A DNA stretch of 64,000 nt from Saussurea involucrata (lineage: Eukaryota > Streptophyta > Magnoliopsida > Asterales > Asteraceae): positions 89,008,873 through 89,072,872 of the forward strand of contig CM066326.1 in NCBI GenBank assembly GCA_033807775.1. Reading direction: 5' to 3'. The position numbers and the translations under genes were made by a program. Shown piece by piece: positions 31,903 through 42,262 of the stretch; positions within the stretch are counted from its first letter, which is position 1; each line of letters starts with the position of its first letter. The notes under the pieces were generated by a model. That model saw nothing but the letters and a program-made list of their open reading frames with translations. It did no database searches and had not been told where the DNA came from.

Positions 31903-32996
31903 AATTCTGTCCCCGGAGTTCCATTTTCAAACAGGTGAGGGTATTTGGACTTCATGTCCGATTATACCTCCCACGTTGCTTCTCGTCCCTTGTGATACTT
32001 CCATTGAACCTTCACCAAACGAACTTCCTTGTTCCTCGTCTTTCGTACTTTACTGTCTACGATCTCGATTGGCTCTTCCTCGAATGTCAACTTCTCATCA
32101 ATGCTGACATCTTCTAACGGAATGGCCACATCAGTCTCGGCCAAACACTTCTTCAGGTTTGACACATGAAAGGTCGGGTGAATCCTTTTCAATTCTTCTG
32201 GCAGATCTAGTTTATAAGCTACTGTGCCCACTCGTTCAATGATAGCAAAAGGGCCAACATATCTCGGCCTCAGCTTCCCTTTCTTCCCAAAACGCACCAC
32301 TCCTTTCCAAGGCGAGACCTTCAGCATAACTCTGTCCCCCACTTGAAATTCAATAGGCTTTCTTCTTCTATTCACATACTTTCTCTGACGATCTTGCGCG
32401 ATTCTCATCCTTTCACGGATTACTTCAATCTTGTCTGCCGTTAGTTGTACAATTTCCGGTCCGGCCAACTGCCTTTCTCCTACCTCATTCCAACACAACG
32501 GCGTACGACACTTTCGCCCATACAAGGCTTTAAATGGTGCCGCTTGGATGCTAGCGTGGTAACTATTATTATAGGAGAATTCTATTAACGGTAAATGCAC
32601 TTCCCATGACCCCTTGAAGTCGATAACGCACGCCCGAAGCATATCCTCTAACGTTTGAATGGTCCGCTCACTCTGACCATCCGTCTGAGGATGATATGCC
32701 GTGCTTAACTTTAGTTGCGAACCCAGCTCCTGTTGCAAACTCCCCCAAAATTTCGATGTGAATCGACTATCGCGGTCAGACACAATGGATCTCGGCACTC
32801 CGTGCCTAGACACTATCTCATTAATATACAATCGGGCTAACTTCTCCAACGAATCCGACTCTTTAATAGGTAAGAAATGCGCTGACTTGGTGAGAATATC
32901 TACGATCACCCAAATTGCATCATTGCCATTCGGAGTCCTCGGCAACTTTGTGATGAAATCCATTGTAATGTTATCCCACTTCCACACTGGTATCAC
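31893..32996 (-). pseudogene. gypsy B integrase core and C-terminus
   Basis: In frame with the upstream segment after a TAG at 33003. It has the catalytic Asp in TMDFITKLP, Asp in VSDRDSRF and Glu in GQSERTIQT, the LYGRKCRTPLCW motif, and the tail VKVQWKYHKGREATWEV. A TAA at 31962 then interrupts the tail; the normal continuation MKSKYPHLFENG follows in frame to a stop near 31893. All DDE residues are present. Compared with gypsy A it has far fewer stops, but the element lacks gag and a 5' LTR. Confidence 0.9.
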
Positions 32997-33002
32997 TGTA
33001 GA

Positions 33003-34953
33003 CTAGATTTCCCCATAAGGTTGTTGGTGTTCTGCCTTAACTTTTAAACACGTCACACACCGCTCCACAAAGTGAGCAATATCCTTCTTCATCCCTGGCC
33101 ACCAGTAAAACTGTCTCAAGTCTCGATACATTTTATTCGTCCCCGGGTGTATGGAATACCGCGACTTGTGTGCTTCTTCTAAGATGCTTACCCTCAGATT
33201 GCCCAGTTTAGGAACCCACACTCGGTCTTTCATACACTTCAGCCCACCATTGTTAACTTCGAACAACGGTGCGATTCCGACTACTCTTTCGCTCCTGACG
33301 TTTTCTTCCAACAACGCTTCCTCTTGAAATTTTTTAACTTCTTCAAGAAGGTTCGAAGTTGCCTCGACTCTAAAAGCTATGACTTTGGTCTGTTCTCCCC
33401 GTTCCTTCCGACTCAGCGCGTCGGCCACCACGTTAGCCTTACCTGGGTGATACAAAATCTCGCAGTCATAGTCGTTCAACAGTTCCATCCATCTCCTTTG
33501 TCTCATATTTAACTCCTTCTGGTCAAACAGATGTTTCGGACTTTTGTGATCGGTGTAAATCTGACACTTTACTCCATATAGGTAGTGTCGCCAGATTTTC
33601 AGAGCGAACACCACCGCCGCTAGCTTCATGTCATGAGTGGGGTAGTTCTTTTCGTGATCCTTCAACTGTCGGGAAGCGTAGGTAATTACCTTCCCGTGCT
33701 GCATTAGCACACACCCCAGCCCAAGCTTAGAAGCGTCACTGTATATCACAAAACCCTCTGATCCATCAGGTAAAGACAGAATCGGAGCACTGCTTAAACT
33801 TTCTTTCAACTTCTCAAACACAGTTTCTTGCGCTTCAGCCCACGCAAATTTGACGTTCTTCCTTGTCAAAGAGGTCAGTGGCGAAGCTATTCGAGAGAAG
33901 TCTTGAATGAACTTCCGGTAATATCCTGCTAAACCGAGAAAGCTTCTCACCTCCGATGGGGTTCTTGGCGCCTCCCAATCTTTAATGGCTTCAATTTTAG
34001 CAGGATCTACCTTGATGCCGTCTGCCGACACCACATGACCCAAAAACTGGACTTCCCTTAACCAAAACTCGCACTTCGAAAACTTCGCGTATAACTTCTC
34101 ACGCTTTAGCAATTCCAGCGCTGCCCGAAGATGTCTCTCGTGGTCTTCTCGTGTTCGAGAATAAATTAAGATATCGTCAATGAAGACGATCACACATTTA
34201 TCCAACAACGAACTGCACACTCTATTCATCAAATCCATGAACACCGCTGGCGCATTAGTCAACCCAAAAGGCATGACTAAGAACTCGTAATGCCCATACC
34301 TCGTACGGAAAGCTGTCTTCGGCACATCTTCTTCTCTAACTTTCAATTGATGATAACCCGATCTCAAGTCTATTTTTGAGAAATAACTCGCACCTTGTAG
34401 TTGATCGAAGAGGTCATCGATCCTCGGAAGCGGGTACTTATTCTTCACCGTTACTTTATTGAGTTCACGATAATCTATGCACATTCGCATAGATCTGTCC
34501 TTCTTCTTAACGAAAAGTACAGGTGCTCCCCAAGGCGATGAGCTCGGACGAATGAAACCCTTGTCGAGCAGTTCCTGCAATTGAGTCATCATCTCTTTCA
34601 TCTCCGCTGGTGCTAACCGATAGGGCGCACGGGCAATCGTTGCCGCTCCAGGTACCAGTTCAATTCTGAACTCCACTTGACGATCTAGGGGCAGACTCGT
34701 CAAATCATCTGGAAACACTTCCGGGTACTCACTCACTACTGACACATCTCCCACACTCTTCTTTTCCTTCTTAGCATCTAACACATAAGCTAGATACCCC
34801 GAACAACCTTTTCCCAAACATCGCCTAGCTTTCATCAACGAAATCAAACACGACTTCCTATTCCGTTGATCTCCGTAAATTACCACTTCTTTCTTATTGG
34901 TCAAAGGGATCCGGATTAGTTTCTTATTACAAACTATGCTAGCGTCATTATCT
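33003..34953 (-). pseudogene. gypsy B reverse transcriptase, RNase H and integrase zinc site
   Basis: An open segment reading TDNDASIVCNKKL (protease-RT linker), PYRLAPAEMKEMM, SSPWGAPVLFVKKKD, the RT catalytic FIDDILIYS, FLGLAGYYRKFI, RNase H YSDASKLGLG, HPGKANVVADALSR, and the integrase zinc region HKSRYSIHPGTNK..YWWPG..CVTCLKVK. It ends at TAG (33003) where relatives have Gln in PYGELQPLE. The ORF formally begins at 35009, but its first codons are LTR and flanking repeat sequence fused by the deletion, so the true pol part starts at about 34953. Confidence 0.93.
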
Positions 34954-34988
34954 GTTAACACTAACCCGATTTGGTCATGGTCGTTACA
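34954..34988 (-). repeat. gypsy B 5' LTR remnant (35 bp)
   Basis: Matches the last 35 bp of the 3' LTR (GTTAACACTAACC(C/T)GATTT to GTTACA) and abuts pol sequence. The shared GTTAAC at the junction is consistent with a microhomology-mediated deletion. Confidence 0.88.
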
Positions 34989-35930
34989 GATATGATAAGG
35001 ATGTAACATGAAAAATGAAAGAAGAAGGGATATAAAGTAAATTAAATAACTAATTATAATGGTATAAAATGTAATTTAAAAATAAAAAATAATTTTATAT
35101 TTAATTATCATGTTGAACGTTGGAGGTTTTAAAGTTTTTAAACTTGTACATGATGTATTGAGATTTGTACTTCTTTAAAATTCAAGAATAAACGTAAATC
35201 AAATTATTTTTAAAGGAGTATAATACATAAATATAGATAAGAGCGTAAAATGTACAAATTTAAAAAAAATCTCAGTACGTCATTCTTGAAAAATCTTGGT
35301 TAAATAAAAAAATCTCAGTACGTCATTCTCAAACGTAAATGGAATTATTCTTTAATGCATTCTTGTTCATATACGACTATTTATGTTAATATGATAAGTG
35401 TGTAAAATAAAAAATGAAAAAGTAAATTGGATAACTAATGCTAAGGGTATAAAGTGTAACTTAATATTATAATAGTGTAAAATGAAAATGAATAATGTAA
35501 GGGATATAAAACAAATTAATTTGTACATGTTCATGATATTTAATAATATGATTAAATCCAAAAATATTCAATATTGGGCTCATTTCGAAGGTATTGACGA
35601 GACGATTACAATGGTGTAGTTTGTAAAAAAAAAGAAATATAGTTTTTAATGCATTCTTGTTCATACGATTATTTATGTTAATATGATAAGGGTGTAAAAT
35701 AAAAAACGAAAAAGTAAGAGATTAAAAGTAAATTGGATAACTAATTCTATGGGTATAAAGTGTAACTTAGAAAATTAAAAAGTGTTTATTTTGAGAAGAA
35801 CGGGGAGAGAGATGGAATTTCTTAATAGCTTGAGAGTTGTACATATAGCTTAAAAAGTGATACGTGTTGAAAAACTGATTCATGAAAAATAACTGCTATT
35901 CCCTTTTCATAAAGTAGTATAGATAATATT
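34989..35930. repeat. Helitron-like repeat copy H2, right part
   Basis: Continues H2 after gypsy B, parallel to 28590-29490 of H1 (TGAACGTTGGAGGTTTTAAA and AATCTCAGTACGTCATTCTT landmarks), with some local duplications (near 35290-35330). Ends around CATAAAGTAGTATAGATAAT. Confidence 0.55.
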
Positions 35931-36133
35931 AATTATATTATCAAATATATTTTCTGTATTTATAAAATATTATGTTTTAATTCATACATAAAAAAATTTA
36001 AAATTCCCGTGAAAATAAGAGCATCTTCAACGTACTTAAAAACAAGAAAATAGGTGTTTTTAGGGTTTTTAAATAAGTTTTTTGGTTCATATTTCCAATA
36101 AATTCTTTAAAATAAAAAATATAAGATATTTAA

Positions 36134-37885
36134 GAACATCTTCAAGAGATTTTCTAAAATTTTTCTAAAATAAGGAGTTAAAAGTCAAAAGCTCTAAAAT
36201 GAATTACATTTAACTCCAACAGATTCGCTATTTTAGAGAACTCAACATTCATTATATTATTAAAACATTATTTAAATTTATCATCCAATACATTTTTTAA
36301 AAAGAATTTATATAAAAATAATGATAACTCAATCATATTGGTGAGAATGAATAAAAAAGTCACTTCTCTCTCCATCTAGCAAGTTTTAGAGCATCTCCAA
36401 CAACTTATCTAAAATAGAGAAAATGTAGGTTTTGTTCTTTATTTGTCTCCAACAACTTCTCTATCTTGTTCTCTAAAATAGAGAAAACAATAAAAAAAAC
36501 TCCAAGTTTAGAATTTTTTTTAAAACTTGATTGGAGGTAAGAGAAATTATTATTTTATTGATTTCCACCAATAAGATTAAACTATCATCATTTTATATAT
36601 AAATTTTTTTAAAGTGCATTGTGATAATAAAGTTTATAAGAGCATCCACAACAATGAAATTTCATTCCAATTGCAAATAAGCCACATCAGCTTTGCAATT
36701 ATCTTGAAATTATTCTCTACAACAATAAAATTTCAACCACTTTCTAAAGTGACACCTCATCATAAAAAACTATATTTTAATCAAATAACAACAAAAGTAC
36801 AATTAAATACTTTTTACTATAATTTAATATGAAATATTTTATTAATTAAATGACTATAATAAAATAAAATAAAATATTTAATTTATAAAACATTAAATTA
36901 AAATACAAAGTAAAAATATTATATTAATCGTCATTTTCTTTTTCTCTAAATCTTCGTCAAATCTCTTCAATCAAATCTGATTGTAAACAATGATTCGTTG
37001 ACCGATTACGTACTTGTATGTGATTTTGGAGATAGTTTTCGTAATCGGAAAGTATGCTACGAGAGATTTGAGGCGTAGTTATAGTAAAATAAACATCATC
37101 GTTTATATCATTAATTTGAGGCGTAGTTATAGTAAAACTTAAGAACAAACGGGAAAATCAGAAAATGATCATGAATTGATGGAAATGGATCACACAACAA
37201 TGAGCGAACCACAACGGAGATTGTACGAACATCAATTTGAAGAACTTTTAAAAGAACAATGATGTATTTTTATGTGTTAAGTTTGTATTTTTTTTTAATA
37301 TGTAATTTATTTTATTGTACTTTAATATAAATTATATTTTGCATTTTTTAATATTTATGCCTTTCAAAATTATATTAATATTTTTATTAACAAATAAAAT
37401 TATTCATACATTTTTTCATAAACATTCTCTACAAAACATCACAAAACATGATGTTTGTTCCCTACAATTTCTTATACAATTCACTGCCACATCAGCAAAA
37501 AGTACTTATTTGACATTTGCAAATTACCAAAACCAATTTCTAATTTAGCAATCATACTCACAACCACTACAATTTCTAATTTAGCAATCATACATGACAC
37601 TTTTGCAATCCAAATGAAATCCTAATGAAATCCTTGTTGTGGATGTTCTAATATTTTAATAATATAATTAATATTGAAATCTCTATAATAGAGAATCTGT
37701 TAGAGTGAAATATAATTTGATTTAGAGATTTTGAATTTTGGTTCTCTATTTTTGAGAATTTATAGAGAATATGTTGAAGATGCTCCCAGAGAATTCTCTA
37801 AACCTGGAGTTTTCTTTATTTTAGAGAACAATATAGAGAACAAAAATGCATTTTTTCTATTTTAAAGAACATGTTGGAGATGCTC
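36134..37885. mobile_element. Interlocked MITE pair X and Y (PIF/Harbinger-like)
   Basis: Two inverted-repeat pairs overlap instead of nesting: X (left 36134-36270, right about 37655-37785) and Y (left 36389-36520, right about 37790-37885). Termini are variants of GAGCATCTCCAAC. TAA flanks the X left end and the Y right end. A further unpaired end, GAGCATCTTCAAC, is at 36019. Confidence 0.6.
36640..37648. mobile_element. MITE Z (about 1 kb) with TAA target duplication
   Basis: GAGCATCCACAACAATGAAA at the left and its imperfect complement ending GTTGTGGATGTTC at the right, with TAA immediately outside both ends (36637-36639 and 37649-37651), as for PIF/Harbinger elements. Inside are a 23-bp direct repeat (ATTTGAGGCGTAGTTATAG at 37069 and 37116) and a short open stretch ending RRLYEHQFEELLKEQ at 37262 that I cannot assign. 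Confidence 0.65.
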
Positions 37886-38056
37886 TAACAAAATTTTGTT
37901 CCACCATATTCTTTAAAAACTCTAGAACATTTACTAAGAACATTTCCAATACCTATGCTAGAGTTTTTCTAAAATATAGTAAAAAAATTTAAAATCTTAA
38001 AAAAAATTCATCCAACTCCAACAGCTATGGTATTTTAGCAACTCTAATATTAATTA

Positions 38057-38300
38057 GGGAATTTAATTAAAATACCCAAAGTTTGACTTTGACTTACCAA
38101 AATACCCAAAATCTCGGACACTTTACCAAAATACCCAATTTTTCCGCGGTGGGCCCCGCGATCGCGGGCTAGGGCCTACGTGGCACCCCGTATTGGGCCA
38201 AAGTGACCCGCGGAGCCCCCCAACTATGGCCGCGGTGACACTTTTGGTCCCTCCCCGCGGTGGGCCCGCAATGGGCATAAAAATTTTCACTTTTGGTCCC
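38057..38300 (+). promoter_or_regulatory. GC-rich palindromic block upstream of the MULE transposase
   Basis: Starts with AAAATACCCAAAGTTTGAC repeats, then a CpG-rich stretch (38140-38270) holding CCGCGGTGGG twice, GGGCCC twice and the perfect 14-bp palindrome CCCGCGATCGCGGG (38155-38168). It is by far the most GC-rich stretch outside hAT ends and gypsy C LTRs. It probably represents the MULE's left terminal region; no matching right end was found. Confidence 0.5.
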
Positions 38301-38578
38301 TGTATTTGAATGAATCTTGCATGTTTTTACTGTTTTTTCCACAATTATTGTACTTTAAAGACCAATTTGTGGTTCAAATTCACTGGCTTGTTTCATCAAT
38401 GTTGAATCGTTGTACTTGGAATACCAATTTGTGGTTGCAATTTATGTTGGTTGTTTCATCAATGTTGGTTGTTTCATCCATCAATATCAGTAAAATGCAA
38501 TCCATAATTCACACACATTCCATACTTCTTTCTTGCTTTCTTTCTTCAGTATTTTGTTTTTGAGATACTACTGAAAAA

Positions 38579-39858
38579 ATGAGTTCATCTGTTGCAAAAG
38601 CTAAGCTATTTTCTGTTTCGATGGTGAATGGGTGCAAGACAACAATAAGTGGAAATTTGCTTATAAATCTAAGCATGGTGTAAAATTGTCAGTAAACTAT
38701 ACTTATCAGAAGTTTGTTGCATACGCCATGCAAAAATGTGGAATCAACCCTTCTGCTGTTTGCAAGTTAGTGTTTAAGAATGGTGATGGGTCATTTGTGG
38801 AGTATTCCAACGATGGGGATATCTCTGGTTTTCTGCAGTTTGCAGTCGAATCAGAAAGACCACCATTACCTTTTGTGTATGCCGAATCCTCGGTGTGCGA
38901 TGAAGACGATGACGACGAAGGTGATGACGACGCTGATGACGAAGACCTCCAAAGGGAGCAGCCTGATTCTCAATTTCAGCCGTCCCACGGCCCAACAGTT
39001 CATTTGGATCATGCATATGGTCTTAACGACTGTATTCCTGATTATGTTCCGGAGACGCAACAACAACAACCACAAGAAGGACGTTGTGCTGGAGTTGCTG
39101 ATGACGAAACCTATGTTTTCAAAACGGGTAATGATGATATAGACAGATCAGATACCGATAGTGATGATCACGAAGAATATACCCCTAGTAATAAATCATT
39201 TAGTCAGTTAAATGACTATTTTGATATGCCCCTTATTATTCCAGACCAGAATACCCATACACAAACCTACGAACCTACACCTTATAATCGCAGTTTAAGG
39301 TTAAAAGTAGGTCAGATAATTGATTCGAATGATCACTTGGCAAGTCAGGTCGGACTTAAGTTCATGGAAGAGGGTTTCGAAATTCACACGCCGAGATCCG
39401 ACAAAACCCGATACGAAGTTGAATGTGCGAGAGAAAACTGTAAGTGGAGGATGTACGCGACTCACGCGGGAGAGAAAGGAGGGGCGTTACTTATTAGAAA
39501 ATTGAACGACGTACACACTTGTTCGAGGACGCAACTGAATCCCCACCACAAACAAGCCACCAAAAGGACTTTGGGTGCGATACTGAAAGGCAAATTTCTT
39601 GATGCTAGCAGGTCATTGCGTCCAAAGGACATCATGGACGATATACACCAGCAGTTCGGCGTCACGATTGGTTACCACCAAGCTTGGCGTGCGCGATGCA
39701 GGGCACTGCTATTGGTGAGAGGCACGTTCGAGGAGTCGTATGAACGACTCCCAGCATATTTATATAATTTGCAGCTGCAGAATCCAGGTACTGTCACCCA
39801 GCTAAGGACCGATTCACATGGACGGTTTGAGATGTGCTTCGTGGCCCTTGGACCCGCG
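38579..39858 (+). pseudogene. MULE transposase, exon 1 (MuDR N-terminal and DNA-binding domains)
   Basis: An ATG at 38579 opens MSSSVAKAKLFSVS, then a one-base loss near 38618 moves the frame to FDGEWVQDNNKWKFAYKSK, open for 409 codons from 38632. The N-terminal fold (KHGVKLSVNYTYQKF...GDISGFLQF) is the plant mudrA/PB1-like domain. An acidic Asp/Glu stretch follows (about residues 90-190), then the Mutator DNA-binding domain: VGLKFMEEGFEIHTP, YEVECARENCKWRMYA, HTCSRTQLNPHHKQA and DIHQQFGVTIGYHQAWRA. The exon ends at a GT donor (GCG|GTACGT) at 39858/39859. An ORF starting at 38632 has no ATG there. Confidence 0.88.
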
Positions 39859-39937
39859 GTACGTATTTTAACACGTCATACGTTTACACATTATAAACTA
39901 TAACATTTACAAAGGTAAACCACCTACGTTTTTCCAG
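39859..39937 (+). other. MULE transposase intron (79 bp)
   Basis: GTACGT donor, T-rich tract and TTTTTCCAG acceptor. Joining 39858 to 39938 restores the reading frame through the conserved FVALGPAIRTFLANLRRVLV stretch. Without it the frame hits a stop at 39901. Confidence 0.85.
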
Positions 39938-41204
39938 ATCCGCACATTTCTGGCAAATCTGCGTCGTGTCCTGGTAATAGACGCTGCCCATTTAAAGGGC
40001 CCTTACTTGGATATGATGTTCCTGGCGGTTGCCATGGACGGGGATAACTCCATCGTTCCAGTAGCTTTCGGAGTAGGCAAGTCCGAAACCGGGGACGAGT
40101 GGACTTGGTTTCTGTCCATGTTGAGACAAGCTATCGGAGACCCGCAAGGGTTGGTGTTTATGTCCGACAGGGCTCCTTCCATAAATGCCGCAATCTCTGC
40201 CATGTACCCAAACACCCCTCACGCCTATTGTTGTCGACATTTGGAGATGAACGCCAAAACCCAGGACAAACGTATTACCACCTACAAGGATGTCTACTGG
40301 GCGGCATGCAGAGCATATACGGACCGGGAGTTTGACCGGTACATGAATCTTCTACGAGTTAGTGCACACAAAGCAACCAAAGTCATGGACGATGTTGGAC
40401 CGGAGAGGTGGTCCGCAGCCCATTTTCCTGCACAACGGTATGACATTCTGACCTCCAATAGTGCAGAGTCGGTGAATGCACTCTCCCGTTTTGCGCGTAG
40501 ATGTCCGATTGTTAATTTTATGGACTACTTTCGGAGCTTTCAACAAGAGTGGTACCAACTTCGACGCCGAAAAAGAGCTGAGCTGCAAAGTAGTCTCACA
40601 CCAGCGGCGGAGGAGATAGTTCTCTTCAGGGCGCATCACGCGTCGACATGGAGGGTAAGAGAAATCGGGTATGGAAAGTACGAGGTTCAGGATAACCATC
40701 TTCACGCGACTGTCCATATGACCGACCATGTTTGTTCCTGTTTCCAATGGCAAAAATCTGGGTTACCGTGCGGCCATGCCATCGCTGCGGCAAGACATAT
40801 GGGTCGTAGAGATTGCAGCGACTTGGCTGTAACTTTCTTCAAGTCCGAAACTTACCAGAGAACATACACAGAGGTAATAAATCCAGTTGGACCCCCTGAA
40901 GCATGGGTGTATCCACCCGACCCCCTTCCGCCATGCTATCCACCGTTAAACGATAAGAACAGAGCCGGGAGATCGAGAAAGAACGACCGACGTCCATCAC
41001 GTGGTGAAGGTTCGACAACGAAAATGTACTCGGTGCCAATGCGTAGGACATACTCGTGGAGAGTGTCCAAATCCCTCCCCTTCAACTGTGCCAAGGAGTA
41101 GACGTTCAGTAAGCCAAGTAAGTAACACGCAGGGCCCATCGGAGCTTGTGCCACATGAAACTATATCATATGATACCGTTGATCTGAACGTTGATTTCCC
41201 TTGA
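39938..41204 (+). pseudogene. MULE transposase, exon 2 (DDE core, SWIM zinc finger, zinc knuckle)
   Basis: Begins IRTFLANLRR and carries the MULE catalytic core: Asp in VIDAAHLKG (exon residue 15), Asp in FMSDRAPSIN (77), CCRHLEMN and Glu in SNSAESVNAL (177). The SWIM zinc finger follows (DHVCSCFQWQKSGLPCGHAI). Near 40995-41005 the frame shifts by one: the first frame stops at 41101, while the shifted frame (from 41001) encodes a CX2CX4HX4C knuckle, CTRCQCVGHTRGEC, and ends at 41204. Mutator transposases excise and insert the element in the nucleus. Only two single-base frame breaks separate this gene from a complete one. Confidence 0.9.
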
Positions 41205-41385
41205 TTGGGACGATAAATATTGTATGTTTAGTGCGCTTGTTTTGATATATAACATGATTTTATCTACTTTATCTGAACGTTGATTTCCCTTGAAAGGTAC
41301 TTGAAACAGAACATGGGATGATGATCATAATGGTAGTAGTCTAAATGGAGAGAATAGTAATGGTTATATAGATATCGTGAATGGC

Positions 41386-41638
41386 AATAGGACAAGGTTT
41401 CACGAGAAGAATATGAAATGGGGCTTTGACAAGTTGGTATCACTGGACTCATTTAAGAAATTGTGAAAATGGGTATTTGGCGAATGATGATTCATGTGTG
41501 TTTGGAGCTGAAGTATTTGCAGTTACAGAGTATGCACAAAAGGATCGATGGTTGTCCATCACAAAGCCTTCGCCAATTTTTAATACTTACACTTGGACCA
41601 TCGATAATAAAATAAATAAATCAAAAAATATTCAATGA
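41386..41638 (+). pseudogene. Captured fragment of a MATH/TRAF-like domain gene
   Basis: The plus strand encodes RFHEKNMKWGFDKLVSLDSF in one frame (41395-41457) and, after a frame change near 41450-41465, ENGYLANDDSCVFGAEVF, a short variable stretch, then FNTYTWTIDN. This order (WGFDKLISL, NGYLV(N)DDSCVFGAEVFV, followed by the TYTW start of a second MATH repeat) is characteristic of plant MATH-domain proteins. The fragment covers the end of one MATH repeat and the start of the next, lies 180 bp downstream of the MULE transposase on the same strand, and is not a complete gene. Capture of host exons by MULEs is well known; capture here is inferred from position. Confidence 0.75.
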
Positions 41639-41887
41639 TTAGTATGTGTTTGTTATGAAATAATCTTGTATAACAGCTATCAGTTGTATTTTTAATATGA
41701 ATAACTTTTTAGACAAATTTCAGACTATTTAAACACTACTTTTCACACAAATTAAAGACCTTTATTCATGACAAATTAAACAACACCATACAAACAGGAA
41801 AGGAACGAAACAACAATGTCGAACTAGAAAACTACAAAACAATAACACATAAACAACAAAGTACTAAAGCAACACCCGTACCACCAC

Positions 41888-42165
41888 CTACTGAAAAATT
41901 GTTTTAGTTTGATCAATCCAACTTTGCTTGTCGCTTATCTTCGCTTGAAGAATTGTGAAGTCTTGCGTACAGTGGTGAATTTCTTCTTTTTCTCGACGAA
42001 TACGAGCCTCCCTATCTTTTATATCCCCTTTCATCCTTTTGATCTCCTTTTCTTCCCCTTCGATCCTTGTCAAGTGGACTTTCTTCCTGGCGATAATCTG
42101 TTTCCACTCTTCTGTCAGTTCGTCTATAAATTTAGAGATTTTTACAATCTCTTTTCTCTTTTCTC
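41888..42165 (-). CDS. Unrecognised coiled-coil open frame
   Basis: About 88 codons open on the minus strand from near 42155 to TGA/TAA at 41888, reading KISKFIDELTEEWKQIIARK and then a highly charged stretch (EGEEKEIKRMKGDIKDREAR) ending IDQTKTIFQ. The pattern is that of a coiled coil. There is no upstream ATG; translation could start at an internal codon near 42073 or this may be a last exon. It sits between the MATH fragment and the right Harbinger-type arm, so it may be a captured exon or the remains of a transposon ORF. I do not recognise the protein. Confidence 0.35.
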
Positions 42166-42262
42166 TATTTTAACATAGAGAATAGCATAGCAGTTGGAGC
42201 AACAAAAATGCTAAAATCCCATTTTTTTTACCATTTTAGCATAGTTGTTGGAGATACTCTAA

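Larger units (their letters stand above)
30360..34988 (-). mobile_element. Ty3/gypsy element gypsy B, deletion derivative
   Basis: Bounded by (T)ATAACAACCC (30360) and GGTCGTTACA (34988) inside Helitron-like copy H2, with a GATAT duplication (30355-30359; 34989-34993). The 3' LTR (30360-31884), PPT and pol are present on the minus strand, but the 5' side keeps only 35 bp of LTR (34954-34988) joined directly to the protease/RT linker. PBS, gag and most of the protease are gone. The pol is closely related to gypsy A. Confidence 0.93.
37938..42259. mobile_element. Harbinger-type shell containing the MULE gene
   Basis: The left arm from GAACATTTCCAAT (37938) and the right arm read backwards from 42259 (GAGTATCTCCAAC) align over about 110 bp, sharing CTATGCTA, CCAACTCCAACAGCTATG / CTCCAACTGCTATG and TTTTAGCA. 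Both ends are flanked by TAA (37935-37937; 42260-42262). The MULE transposase gene lies inside, so the MULE most likely inserted into a Harbinger MITE. Confidence 0.6.

Noticed and set aside
38774..41154. Minus-strand and alternate-frame ORFs across the MULE gene
   Set aside because: Shadows of the transposase frame; none contains a recognisable motif.
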